This document shows positions 21,150-29,751 of a DNA stretch of 64,000 nt, one piece after another. The first letter of the stretch is position 1, and each line of letters opens with the position of its first letter. This DNA is from Prescottella soli (GTDB lineage: Bacteria; Actinomycetota; Actinomycetes; Mycobacteriales; Mycobacteriaceae). Location of the stretch: assembly GCF_040024445.1 (NCBI RefSeq), contig NZ_CP157276.1, forward strand, positions 1,116,001 to 1,180,000. Direction: 5' to 3'. Both the position numbers and the translations under genes were made by a program. The notes beneath the pieces are model-generated. The model had not been told where the DNA came from. It ran no database searches and saw nothing but the letters and a program-made list of their open reading frames with translations.

Positions 21150-22187
21150 CTATCCCGCCTGCAACTCCGCGACGACACCGGCCATCCACCGGTCGTGGTG
21201 CGGATTCTCCGGCAACGCGAGCGTGACCGCCGGACGGAACGCGTCCGCCACGCCGTCGAGCCGCCGTCGAATCACCTCGGCCAGTTCGTCGTAGCGCGCG
21301 GTGGGCACGATCTCGCCGAGGACGTCGTCGGTGACGACCGACCGCAGGCGATCCCACTCGTCGCGCCGCACCAACGCGGCCAACTGCTCCTGCAGGTCCG
21401 GGAATCCGTGGCGCTCCAGGGCCCCTCGGTACGCGGGGGTCGAGTACAGGAAGGCGAAGAGCCGGCGGCGCCGTTCCCGCTCCTCGGCCACATCCTCGTC
21501 GGTCGCCCCCGTGATCACCTGCAGTCCCGCGACCACCTCGAAGCCGTCGAGCGGGCGCCCGGCCGCGGCGGCGCCCTCGGCCAGCACCGGCAGGCACTCG
21601 TCGGCGAGATACTGCGGATCGGAGTTGGTGGGGTGCGTGACCAACCCGTCGGCCACCTCGCCCGCGACGTGGCACATCTGCCTGCCGACTCCACCGAGGT
21701 AGATCGGCGGAACCACGGTGTCCCGATCGGGTCCGGGGTTGAAGTACGGCTGCATCCGGGTGAACCGGTATCGATCCCCTTCGTATGCAACGAGTTCGCC
21801 GGTGCGGAAGGTCTCGAACGCGGCGCGGACCACCCCGACGTACTCCCGCATGCGGGGTGCGGGCGCGGACCACTCCATGGCGTACCGCTCCTCGATGTTC
21901 TGACGGATCTGACTGCCGAGGCCGAGGTGGAACCGCCCGCCCGACAGCTTCGACAGGTCCCACGCCGTGTACGCGGTCAGCAGCGGACTGCGCACGAACG
22001 CCAGCGCCACGGACGTTCGGACGACGATCCGCTCGGTGGCCTGCAGCGCCAACAGCGCGAGGAGGAACGGATCGTGGACGGTCTCCGAGACGTGCAGACC
22101 GTCGTAGCCGGCCGCCTCGGCGCGACGAGCGAAGTCGGCGACCGCCGTCGGATCGATGGCGGCGTCGGTTCCTGTGTAGACCTTCAT
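21150..22187 (-). CDS. LLM-class flavin/F420-dependent oxidoreductase
   Basis: This 345-residue protein has the luciferase-like TIM barrel. Signs are the N-terminal strand with AEAAGYDGLHVSET, RTSVALAFVRSPL, and SGGRFHLGLGSQI, typical of the F420-dependent subgroup of actinobacteria. Such enzymes use reduced F420 or FMN to reduce or oxygenate small organic substrates; the substrate is not evident. Start ATG at 22187. It is divergent from the emb gene and upstream of the membrane-protein gene. Confidence 0.88.
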   Translation of the reverse strand: MKVYTGTDAAIDPTAVADFARRAEAAGYDGLHVSETVHDPFLLALLALQATERIVVRTSVALAFVRSPLLTAYTAWDLSKLSGGRFHLGLGSQIRQNIEERYAMEWSAPAPRMREYVGVVRAAFETFRTGELVAYEGDRYRFTRMQPYFNPGPDRDTVVPPIYLGGVGRQMCHVAGEVADGLVTHPTNSDPQYLADECLPVLAEGAAAAGRPLDGFEVVAGLQVITGATDEDVAEERERRRRLFAFLYSTPAYRGALERHGFPDLQEQLAALVRRDEWDRLRSVVTDDVLGEIVPTARYDELAEVIRRRLDGVADAFRPAVTLALPENPHHDRWMAGVVAELQAG

Positions 22188-22277
22188 CAGTTCGTTCTAC
22201 CCGGCGAATTGCCGGATTTCGCGACGGCACGGTGAGTGTGCCCGCGGCAGGTGTGATTACCGTTACCATCCCTTCTC

Positions 22278-25200
22278 GTGGTCGAGAGCATGGTGGGGGC
22301 GGAGCAGGCATCCGCAGGAGATCCGACACGGGGCGCCGAACCGGCGGGTCCGGGGTGGTGGGGAGCCGCGCAGGCGCGCGTGATCGCGATCGTCGCGGCG
22401 GTGATCGGTGTGCTGTCGGCGGTGGCGATTCCGCTGCTTCCGGTCGATCAGCAGCAGTCCTCCCTGTCGTGGCCGCAGAACGGCGTGACGACGAGCGTCG
22501 AGGCGCCGCTCGTGTCGTACGCACCGCTGACGTTCGATGCCCGGATCCCGTGTTCGGCGGCGCAGCGTCTCGAGTCCGGCGGCTTCGTGGCCGCCACGAT
22601 GCCGGCCGGCGCGCCGGGCGCAGAGCGTTACGGGTTGATCGCGAAGACCGTGGCGGCATCCGGTGATTCGCCCGCGCGGCTCGAGGTGATCCTTCGCGAC
22701 ACCGCGCTACTCTCCGCTCCTCTGCCGGAACTCACCGGCGCCGACTGCGCGGTGACGATCTCGTCGGACGCGACCCGCACGGTCGCGGCGGTCACCGGAT
22801 CTCCGGCGGCCGAGGCGATTCCGCCCAAGACCCTGGACGGCGACTTCCGCCCCCAGATGGTCGGCGTCTTCAGCGATCTCGACGGCGCCGCTCCGGCCGG
22901 ACTGCAGGTCAACGCCGAGATCGACTCGCGCTTCTCGTCGTCGCCGACGCCGATCAAGGTCGTCGCGATGATCGTCGCGATCCTCGCGACGCTCGTGAGT
23001 CTGGTTGCGCTGCACCGCCTCGACTGCTCCGACGGCCGCCGTGCCCGACGGTTCCTGCCCGCCCGCTGGTGGCGGTTCGGCATCGCCGACGCGGTCGTCG
23101 TCGGCACGCTCGTGCTGTGGCACTTCATCGGCGCCACCACCGCCGACGACGGCTACCAGTACACGATGGCCCGCTCGGCGCAGTCGTCCGGCTACATGTC
23201 GAACTACTTCCGCTACTTCGGCGTCCCCGAGACGCCGTTCGGCACGCCGTACTACTACATCTTCGGCCTGCTCGACGACATCTGGAGCGCGAGCGTGTGG
23301 GTGCGCCTACCGGCGCTGCTCGCGGGCGTCGTCACGTGGATGGTGCTCAGCCGAGAGGTCGTTCCCCGACTCGGCATCGCCGCACGGACCAGTCGGGTCG
23401 CACTGTGGACGGGAGCGCTCGCGTTCCTCGCGGTGTGGCTGCCGTACAACAACGGCCTGCGGCCCGAACCGATCGTCGCGGCCGGAGTACTGCTCACGTG
23501 GTGCTCGATCGAGCGCGCCATCGCGACCCGGCGACTGTTGCCGGCGGCGGTCGCGATCCTCGTCGCAGCCGCGACACTCTCGGTCGGCCCGTCCGGAATC
23601 ATCTGTTTCGCAGCGTTGCTCGCCGGAGCGCGGCCGCTGCTGCGGATCCTCGTCGCCCGCGCGAAGACCGTCGGCTACGCGGCACTCCTGCTGCCGCTCG
23701 TCGCGTCTGGCACGGTGATCCTGGTCGCGATCTTCGCCGACCAGACCCTCGCAGTGGTGTCGCCGATGCAGGACGCCCACGTCGCCGCCGGACCGAACGA
23801 GCATTGGACCACCGAATTCCTCCGGTACCAGTGGCTGTTCAACATCGCGCCGGACGGCTCGCTCACGCGGCGATTCGGCATCTTCGCGATGTTCCTCGGC
23901 ATCGTTGTCGGCATCGTCACGATCCTGCGCAAGGGCGGGCGGATCCCGGGCGCCGCGGCCGGGCCGTCACGCCGGATCATCGGTATCACCCTCGGCGCGA
24001 TGGCCCTGATGATGTTCACCCCCACCAAATGGACGCATCATCTCGGCATCTACGCCGGCCTCGCGGGCGCGATTGCGGTGCTCGCATCGGTGGCCGTCGG
24101 CACGGCCGTCCTCCGTTCACCACGGAATCGGGCGCTGTTCGCGGCGGCGGTCCTGTTCGTCCTCGCCCTCTCCTTCAACGGCCCCAACGGCTGGTGGTAC
24201 GTCTCGTACTACGGCGTGCCGTGGTGGGACAAGCCACCGTCGATCAGCGGTGTCAGCGCGGCCAAGATGCTGTTCGTGGCGTCGATCCTGATGCTGGCGG
24301 TCGCCGCGTGGTGCCATCTGCGCGACTCCGGGGCTCCCCGGCCGGGCACGCCCACTCGCCGGATCTGGGCCCTGCCGCCGCTGACCATCGCGGTCGCCGC
24401 CATGGTGCTGTTCGAGGTGCTCTCGCTCGCGAAGGGCGCGGTCACCCAGTACCCGGCGTACTCGCTGGCACGATCGAACTTCGACGCGTTGCGCGGCCAG
24501 AACTGCGGACTCGCGAACGACGTCCTACTCGAGATGAATCCCAATGCGTCCATGCTGCAGCCAATCTCGGGAGACGCTGCGCACGCGCTCGCCGGAGAGG
24601 AATCGACGGGATTCACCCCGAACGGCGTCGCGTCCGACCTGAGCGCGGACGCGGGCACGGCCGCATCCGGTGCGGCCAATCTCGTCGATTCCGACACCAA
24701 GCCCACCTCGACCGACGCGTCGGCCGGCACCGGCGGCGGCGAGGGCGCGATCGGCGTCAACGGCAGTACCGTCGCGTTGCCGTACGGCCTCGACCCGGCG
24801 ACCACCCCGGTGCTCGGTAGCTACAGCCGCGGCGAACAGGCGCCGGCGAAGCTCGTCAGCGGCTGGTACGGGCTGCCCGCCATCGGCGACGACGGCACCC
24901 GCGGGGACATCGTCTCGATCGCAGTCGCCGGCCGCATCCGCACGGTCGATCCGGACGGCATCGTCACGCCGGGGCAGGATCTCGACGTCGAATACGGCGC
25001 GCGACGTCCCGACGGATCGGTGACGGTGCTCGGGCGCGCGGCCCCGCTCGACATCGGGCCGGCCCCGTCGTGGCGAAATCTGCGGGTACCGCTCGACCAG
25101 TTGCCCGTCGACGCCGACGCGGTCCGACTGGTCGCCTCGGACGAGAACCGTGACCCGGACCAGTGGATCGCGGTCACTCCCCCGCGCGTGCCGCAGACCC

Positions 25201-25583
25201 GGACGTTGAACGACGTCGTCGGCTCGAACACCCCCGTCCTCGCCGACTGGGCGGTGGGGCTCCAGTTCCCGTGTCAGCAGCCGTTCACACACCACGAGGG
25301 CGTCGCGGAGGTGCCGCACTACCGGATCCTCCCGGACCGCGGCGGTGCGGTCTCGACGAATCTGTGGCAGGACCACTTCGGTGGCGGACCACTCGGCTGG
25401 ACGGATCAGCTGCTCGAGGCCCGCACGATCCCGTCGTATCTGAATCACGACTGGCGCCGCGACTGGGGAGAGATCGAGCAGTTCGCTCCGCGCGACCGCT
25501 CGGCCGTCTCGGCGGACATCACGACGGTCGACGAGAGGCGCTCGGGTCTGTGGAATCCGGGGCCGATGGTGCTGCACTTCTGA
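22278..25583 (+). CDS. Emb-family arabinosyltransferase
   Basis: This 1101-residue membrane glycosyltransferase (GT-C fold) adds arabinofuranose from decaprenyl-phosphoarabinose to arabinogalactan or lipoarabinomannan. The layout matches EmbA/B/C: an N-terminal helix (about 34-55), a large outer jellyroll domain (about 60-235), a catalytic membrane core of about 14 helices with Asp290-Asp291 in ADDGYQ, and a C-terminal carbohydrate-binding domain from about 740 with WYGLP and cysteines in RGQNCGL and QFPCQQPF. The GTG at 22278 is taken as start; an ATG at 22290 is possible. It stands alone here, with no second emb gene on either side, so which of EmbA, B or C it equals cannot be told by eye. 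Confidence 0.92.
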   Translation: MVESMVGAEQASAGDPTRGAEPAGPGWWGAAQARVIAIVAAVIGVLSAVAIPLLPVDQQQSSLSWPQNGVTTSVEAPLVSYAPLTFDARIPCSAAQRLESGGFVAATMPAGAPGAERYGLIAKTVAASGDSPARLEVILRDTALLSAPLPELTGADCAVTISSDATRTVAAVTGSPAAEAIPPKTLDGDFRPQMVGVFSDLDGAAPAGLQVNAEIDSRFSSSPTPIKVVAMIVAILATLVSLVALHRLDCSDGRRARRFLPARWWRFGIADAVVVGTLVLWHFIGATTADDGYQYTMARSAQSSGYMSNYFRYFGVPETPFGTPYYYIFGLLDDIWSASVWVRLPALLAGVVTWMVLSREVVPRLGIAARTSRVALWTGALAFLAVWLPYNNGLRPEPIVAAGVLLTWCSIERAIATRRLLPAAVAILVAAATLSVGPSGIICFAALLAGARPLLRILVARAKTVGYAALLLPLVASGTVILVAIFADQTLAVVSPMQDAHVAAGPNEHWTTEFLRYQWLFNIAPDGSLTRRFGIFAMFLGIVVGIVTILRKGGRIPGAAAGPSRRIIGITLGAMALMMFTPTKWTHHLGIYAGLAGAIAVLASVAVGTAVLRSPRNRALFAAAVLFVLALSFNGPNGWWYVSYYGVPWWDKPPSISGVSAAKMLFVASILMLAVAAWCHLRDSGAPRPGTPTRRIWALPPLTIAVAAMVLFEVLSLAKGAVTQYPAYSLARSNFDALRGQNCGLANDVLLEMNPNASMLQPISGDAAHALAGEESTGFTPNGVASDLSADAGTAASGAANLVDSDTKPTSTDASAGTGGGEGAIGVNGSTVALPYGLDPATTPVLGSYSRGEQAPAKLVSGWYGLPAIGDDGTRGDIVSIAVAGRIRTVDPDGIVTPGQDLDVEYGARRPDGSVTVLGRAAPLDIGPAPSWRNLRVPLDQLPVDADAVRLVASDENRDPDQWIAVTPPRVPQTRTLNDVVGSNTPVLADWAVGLQFPCQQPFTHHEGVAEVPHYRILPDRGGAVSTNLWQDHFGGGPLGWTDQLLEARTIPSYLNHDWRRDWGEIEQFAPRDRSAVSADITTVDERRSGLWNPGPMVLHF

Positions 25584-25636
25584 CAACCGGGCCTCGTATT
25601 TCGTCGATTCGGTCTTGACTCTGCTCGACATTCGGC

Positions 25637-25662
25637 AATACTTAAGAGTGTGCTTAAGTATT
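25637..25662. promoter_or_regulatory. Perfect palindrome overlapping the arsR-type start codon
   Basis: AATACTTAAG (25637-25646) and CTTAAGTATT (25653-25662) are perfect 10-bp arms around a 6-base spacer. The GTG start of the ArsR-family gene (25650) lies in the spacer, so a bound repressor would sit over the translation start. The AT-rich arms stand out in this GC-rich DNA. Autoregulation by the adjacent ArsR protein is the natural reading. Confidence 0.7.
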
Positions 25663-26003
25663 CCGCACCGCTCGACCAGGTGTTCCATGCACTGTCGGAT
25701 CCGAGTCGGCGCGGGATGGTCGAGCGGCTCAGCCGCGGGCCGGCCTCGGTCAGCGAGCTCGCGGCCCCGCTCGACATGTCACTGCCCGCCGTCGTGCAGC
25801 ACCTCCAGGTGCTCGAGGCCAGCGGTCTGGTTCGGTCGGAGAAGGTCGGCCGGACCCGAACGTGCCATCTGGTCCCGGACGCGCTCGACGGTGCGGCGCA
25901 GTGGATTGCCCAGCGGCGCACGAGTCTGGAGCGCCGCCTCGACCGACTCGGCGAGTATCTCGCCGAGACCGACGAAGTACCCGACAGCGAGGAGTCGCCA
26001 TGA
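25650..26003 (+). CDS. ArsR-family transcriptional regulator
   Basis: This 117-residue winged-helix protein has [16 protein letters not shown] and the recognition region [28 protein letters not shown]. It has no cysteine-based metal site (only one Cys, in RTCHLV), so it is of the non-metal subgroup usually paired with SRPBCC/AHSA1 proteins, as here. The GTG at 25650 lies inside the palindrome at 25637-25662. Its stop overlaps the next ATG (ATGA), so the two genes are translationally coupled. Confidence 0.9.
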   Translation: MLKYSAPLDQVFHALSDPSRRGMVERLSRGPASVSELAAPLDMSLPAVVQHLQVLEASGLVRSEKVGRTRTCHLVPDALDGAAQWIAQRRTSLERRLDRLGEYLAETDEVPDSEESP

Positions 26004-26473
26004 GCACCCGATCGGTCACCCATTCCACATTCGTCGTCGAGCGCGTCTATGACGCGCCCCCCGCCCGCGTGTTCCACGCGTTCGCCGATCCCGAAGCCAA
26101 GGCGCGTTGGTTCAGCCACCCCGATGAGTGGGTGTCGAACGAGGGCGTGATGGACTTCCGCGTCGGCGGCCGCGAGAGCATCAGCGGCGGACCGAAAAGC
26201 GGTCCTGTGCATTCGTTCTCGTCGATCTACCAGGACATCGTCCCGAACGAGCGGATCGTCTACAGCTACGACATGCACATGGACGACGTCCGGATTTCGG
26301 TGTCGCTGGCCACCATCGAGTTCTTCCCGGCCGGCGCCGGCACCCGCCTGGTGATGACCGAGCAGGGCGCGTTCCTCGACGGCCACGACGACGCCGGATC
26401 CCGCGAGGCGGGCACCAATCTGCTGCTCGACGCGCTGGGCGCCGCCCTCGCCGCGGAGTCCGCATCAGCGTGA
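26000..26473 (+). CDS. SRPBCC (AHSA1-like) ligand-binding protein
   Basis: This 157-residue START/Bet v 1-type fold opens with [28 protein letters not shown], the classic AHSA1-domain beginning, and ends in a long helix ([13 protein letters not shown]). Such proteins bind hydrophobic ligands. It starts within the arsR-type stop (ATGA at 26000). The pair ArsR + AHSA1 is widespread, and its ligand is generally unknown. Confidence 0.88.
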   Translation: MSTRSVTHSTFVVERVYDAPPARVFHAFADPEAKARWFSHPDEWVSNEGVMDFRVGGRESISGGPKSGPVHSFSSIYQDIVPNERIVYSYDMHMDDVRISVSLATIEFFPAGAGTRLVMTEQGAFLDGHDDAGSREAGTNLLLDALGAALAAESASA

Positions 26474-26499
26474 TCGCAGTTCCCGACAGCGCGGGCCGA

Positions 26500-26757
26500 C
26501 TACGGGGTCGCGGACTCCGGTCGATCCTGCTGTGCTCGCTCGAGGACCGCGGCGACCGCCGCCCTGGCCTGCGGACTGTTGCGCCAGCAGGTCGACCCGG
26601 TCATCGAGGCCCCCGCGTCGAGGATGTCCTCGGCGCGGACGGACCGTAACGCGTCGAAGCTGTCGTGGCCCATATCTTCGAGCCGTCGCACGACGGTGGG
26701 CCCGACCCCCTTCAACGCCAGCAGAGCCGCCCGTTCATCGTCATCGAATGCCACGGG
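26500..26757 (-). CDS. Small helix-hairpin-helix protein
   Basis: This 85-residue protein holds a helix-hairpin-helix motif (LLALKGVGPTVVRRLEDMGHDSF, about 11-33), related to those in DNA-binding or pathogenicity-locus type small proteins, followed by a conserved-looking segment GSTCWRNSPQARAAVAAVL. The GTG at 26757 fits; a longer open frame upstream has no family likeness. It follows cysQ by 25 bases on the same strand and may be the last gene of that operon. Confidence 0.7.
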   Translation of the reverse strand, partial: PVAFDDDERAALLALKGVGPTVVRRLEDMGHDSFDALRSVRAEDILDAGASMTGSTCWRNSPQARAAVAAVLERAQQDRPESATP

Positions 26758-26782
26758 GGCGACCCTACCGGTCGCCCCCGAC

Positions 26783-27901
26783 TCAGCCGTGCGGCTCGAT
26801 GATCGCGGTGATCGAGTCGATCTCCGCGCTGGGGATCGAGAAGTGTTCGGTGATCGCGACGGTGAGGGTGTCACGGCCGGTGTTCATGTCGAGCAGGAAC
26901 CGCGCGACGACGTCGGAGCCCCACTCGCGGAACTCGAGGTCACGGACCCCGCTGATCGGCCGGTACTGCCCACCCGTCTCGAGCATCGAGCGGATCTCGT
27001 CGCCGGAATCGCCTGTGCGCTGCCCGTTCTCGTAGCGGTGGCAGTGCCGGGCGAGACGCACCTTGCTCGCGTCGTGCGTGACGAGCGAGTCGATGTACTC
27101 GCGCGCCATCGCCACGCGCGGACTGACCGGCGCGGCCGTCGCGGCCAGGTCGGCGATGCCTGTGAGCAGGGGCACCGCGAGATCACGCCGGCAGATCAGC
27201 AGGTCCGGCAGGTAGGGGTGCGGCTCGTTGTACTGCAGCGGAGTGCCGTCGATGCGGGAGCAGTGCAGGCCCGCCGCGAGGGCGACACCCACCGGGGCGG
27301 CCGAGTCCCACTCCCACTGTCCGCCGGCGTGCACGTAGGCGTCGGCGTCGCCGCGCAGCACCGCCATGGCCTTCGCGCCCGCGGAACCCATCGGGGCGAC
27401 GTCACCACCCACGTGCCGCGCGAGCGCGTCCACGAACTCGGGAGGGCGGCTGTCGCTCACCAGAATTCGGGGACGCGGCCGATCCGACGACACCGCCTGC
27501 GAGGTCCCGCTGACGTAGACCTCACCGAGTACGGGTTGCGCAACTGCGGCGGCGGTGATGCCCCGATCGCGTTCCCACAGCGCGACGTGCACGGCCCAGT
27601 CGGCGCGCCCGGCCAGACCGTACTCGCGAGAGCCGTCGAGCGGGTCGATGATCCAGACCCGCGGATTGCCCAGGCGCGCAGGGTCGTCCGCGGATTCCTC
27701 GGACAGGACGGCGTCGCCGGGGCGAGCGACGGCCAACCCTTCCAGCAGGAGGGTGTTGGCCGCCTTGTCGCCCCGGCGGCCCAGCTCCTTGGCCGCCGCC
27801 TTGTCCAACGGGGTCTCCCCCAGCTCGCGGGCCCGGAGCTCGAGCAACAGCTCGCCGGCGCGGGCGGCGAGTTCGGCGGCAAGTTCGGCGTCGGTGGTCA
27901 C
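26783..27901 (-). CDS. cysQ: CysQ-type 3'-phosphoadenosine 5'-phosphate phosphatase fused to a SnoaL/DUF8021-like domain
   Basis: Residues 1 to about 255 are a CysQ (inositol monophosphatase superfamily) enzyme that splits PAP to AMP, clearing the product of PAPS-using reactions. Metal-site motifs are SEES (67-70), DPLDGSRE (86-93) and WEWDSAAP (196-203). The mycobacterial CysQ stops near residue 267. Here the frame continues without a break into about 110 residues (262-372) with RHCHRYENGQ, RYENG-type and DVVARFLLDMN patterns that resemble SnoaL-like/DUF8021 domains. GTG at 27901 overlaps the cysNC stop (GTGA). It is the third gene of the cysD-cysNC-cysQ operon. The fusion is unusual; sequencing error is unlikely because both parts read well. 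Confidence 0.88.
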   Translation of the reverse strand: MTTDAELAAELAARAGELLLELRARELGETPLDKAAAKELGRRGDKAANTLLLEGLAVARPGDAVLSEESADDPARLGNPRVWIIDPLDGSREYGLAGRADWAVHVALWERDRGITAAAVAQPVLGEVYVSGTSQAVSSDRPRPRILVSDSRPPEFVDALARHVGGDVAPMGSAGAKAMAVLRGDADAYVHAGGQWEWDSAAPVGVALAAGLHCSRIDGTPLQYNEPHPYLPDLLICRRDLAVPLLTGIADLAATAAPVSPRVAMAREYIDSLVTHDASKVRLARHCHRYENGQRTGDSGDEIRSMLETGGQYRPISGVRDLEFREWGSDVVARFLLDMNTGRDTLTVAITEHFSIPSAEIDSITAIIEPHG

Positions 27902-29751
27902 AGGTTCAGATACTCCATGATCCTGGCCGCCTGCGCGACCGGGTCGCCGTCCTCGGGCCGCAGCACCAGCTCGGCGTTCTCGGGTGCCTCGTAGGGGTCG
28001 TCGACGCCGGTGAACCCGGTGATCTCCCCCGCCCGCGCCTTGGCGTACATGCCCTTGGGGTCGCGCGCCTCGCACTGTTCGATCGGGGTGTCGACGAACA
28101 CCTCGACGAACGGCAGTCCGGCCTCCTCGTGCAGACGCCGCACGCGGTCGCGGTCGTCGCGATAGGGGCTGATGAGCGAGGCCACCGCGACCATGCCGGC
28201 GTCGGCGAGCAACTGCGCGACGGATCCGACGCGCCGCACGTTCTCGGCCCGGTCCTCGGCGCTGAACCCGAGATCGGCGTTGAGACCGTGCCGCAGGTTG
28301 TCACCGTCGAGCCGGTACGCGGGCACGCCCGCGGCGACCAGGCGTCGTTCGAGTTCGACCGCGACCGTGGACTTCCCGGACGCCGACAGACCGGTGAGCC
28401 ACACCGTCGAGCCGCGGGTCGCCCGCTCGTCGCGGGACACCGCGGCCGAGTGCCACACCACCTTCGATTCCTTGAGGGTGGGCCCGGTGATCATGCCGGC
28501 GGCGACGGTGTTGCCGGTCGTGTCGTCGACCAGGATGAAGCTGCCGGTCACCCGGTTGCGGCGGTACGGGTCGAACAGCAGCGGCTGCTGGGTTCGCAGC
28601 TGGACGCGTCCGATCTCGTTGAGCGTCAACGACTGCGCGGTCTCGTCGCGGTGCAGGGTGTTGACGTCGAGTCGATAGTCGAGCCGGACCACCTGCGCCT
28701 TGGTGGACCGCGTGGTGTGCAGGACGGTGTACCGCGCGTCGGGGCTCAGCGACGACTGCTCGGTGAACCAGCAGATCATCGCGTCGATCTCCTGACCGAC
28801 GAGTGGTCGGTTGTTCGGTCGACAGAGGGTGTCGCCCCGGCTGACGTCGAGGTCGTCGGCGAGTTGCACGCACACGGCCGACGGCGCGAACGCCTCCTTC
28901 ACCTCCTCGCCGCCCGGCCCCCAGATCGCCGAGATCGTCGATGTGAATCCCGACGGCAGCGCCACCACCTCGTCACCAGGCTTGAAGACGCCGCTGGCGA
29001 CGGTGCCCGCATAGCCGCGGAAGTCGTGCAGATCGGCGTCGGTCTGCCGCTGCGGCCGGATCACGTACTGGACGGGCAGCCGCGCGTCGATGAGGTTGCG
29101 GTCGGACGCGATGTGCACGTCCTCGAGGTGGTGCAGCAGCGACGAGCCCTCGTACCACGGCATGTTCTCGGTGCGGGTGACGATGTTGTCGCCCTTGAGC
29201 GCCGACACCGGGATGAACGTGAGGTCGTGGACGTCAAGTTTGGTCGCGAACTGCCCGAACTCGTCCTTGATCTCCTCGAAGCGTTCCTGCGACCAGTCGA
29301 CGAGATCCATCTTGTTGACGCAGAGCACCAGGTGCGGGATCCCCAGCAGCGTCGACAGGAACGCGTGCCGACGCGTCTGCTCGAGCACGCCCTTGCGGGC
29401 GTCGACGAGGATCAGCGCCAGGTCGGCGGTCGAGGCGCCGGTGACCATGTTGCGCGTGTACTGCTCGTGGCCGGGGGTGTCGGCGATGATGAACTTGCGC
29501 TGCGGCGTGGCGAAGTACCGGTGCGCGACGTCGATCGTGATGCCCTGCTCCCGCTCGGCCCGGAGCCCGTCGGTGAGCAGCGCCAGGTCGGTGTACTCGG
29601 TGCCGCGCTCGCGGCTGCTGCGTTCGACCGCCTCGAGCTGGTCCTCGAAGATCGACTTCGAGTCGTACAGCAGACGTCCGATGAGCGTCGACTTGCCGTC
29701 GTCCACGCTGCCCGCCGTCGCGACACGGAGGAGTTGCTGGGTGTGCACCAT
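27898..29751 (-). CDS. cysNC: Bifunctional sulfate adenylyltransferase large subunit / APS kinase
   Basis: This 617-residue fusion has an N-terminal EF-Tu-like GTPase (CysN; P-loop GSVDDGKST at 14-22, DTPGHEQY, NKMD) and a C-terminal APS kinase (CysC; P-loop GLSASGKST at 454-462, with DGDNLRHGLN). With CysD it makes APS from sulfate and ATP, driven by GTP, then phosphorylates APS to PAPS. The ATG at 29751 shares one base with the cysD stop. The presence of the kinase means that the operon delivers PAPS, the sulfuryl donor for sulfotransferases. Confidence 0.96.
   Translation of the reverse strand: MVHTQQLLRVATAGSVDDGKSTLIGRLLYDSKSIFEDQLEAVERSSRERGTEYTDLALLTDGLRAEREQGITIDVAHRYFATPQRKFIIADTPGHEQYTRNMVTGASTADLALILVDARKGVLEQTRRHAFLSTLLGIPHLVLCVNKMDLVDWSQERFEEIKDEFGQFATKLDVHDLTFIPVSALKGDNIVTRTENMPWYEGSSLLHHLEDVHIASDRNLIDARLPVQYVIRPQRQTDADLHDFRGYAGTVASGVFKPGDEVVALPSGFTSTISAIWGPGGEEVKEAFAPSAVCVQLADDLDVSRGDTLCRPNNRPLVGQEIDAMICWFTEQSSLSPDARYTVLHTTRSTKAQVVRLDYRLDVNTLHRDETAQSLTLNEIGRVQLRTQQPLLFDPYRRNRVTGSFILVDDTTGNTVAAGMITGPTLKESKVVWHSAAVSRDERATRGSTVWLTGLSASGKSTVAVELERRLVAAGVPAYRLDGDNLRHGLNADLGFSAEDRAENVRRVGSVAQLLADAGMVAVASLISPYRDDRDRVRRLHEEAGLPFVEVFVDTPIEQCEARDPKGMYAKARAGEITGFTGVDDPYEAPENAELVLRPEDGDPVAQAARIMEYLNL

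Noticed and set aside
26783-27901. A frameshift or missing stop in cysQ
   Set aside because: The frame is continuous, codon use is even, and the extra part reads as an ordered domain; a true fusion is simpler, although a check is proposed.
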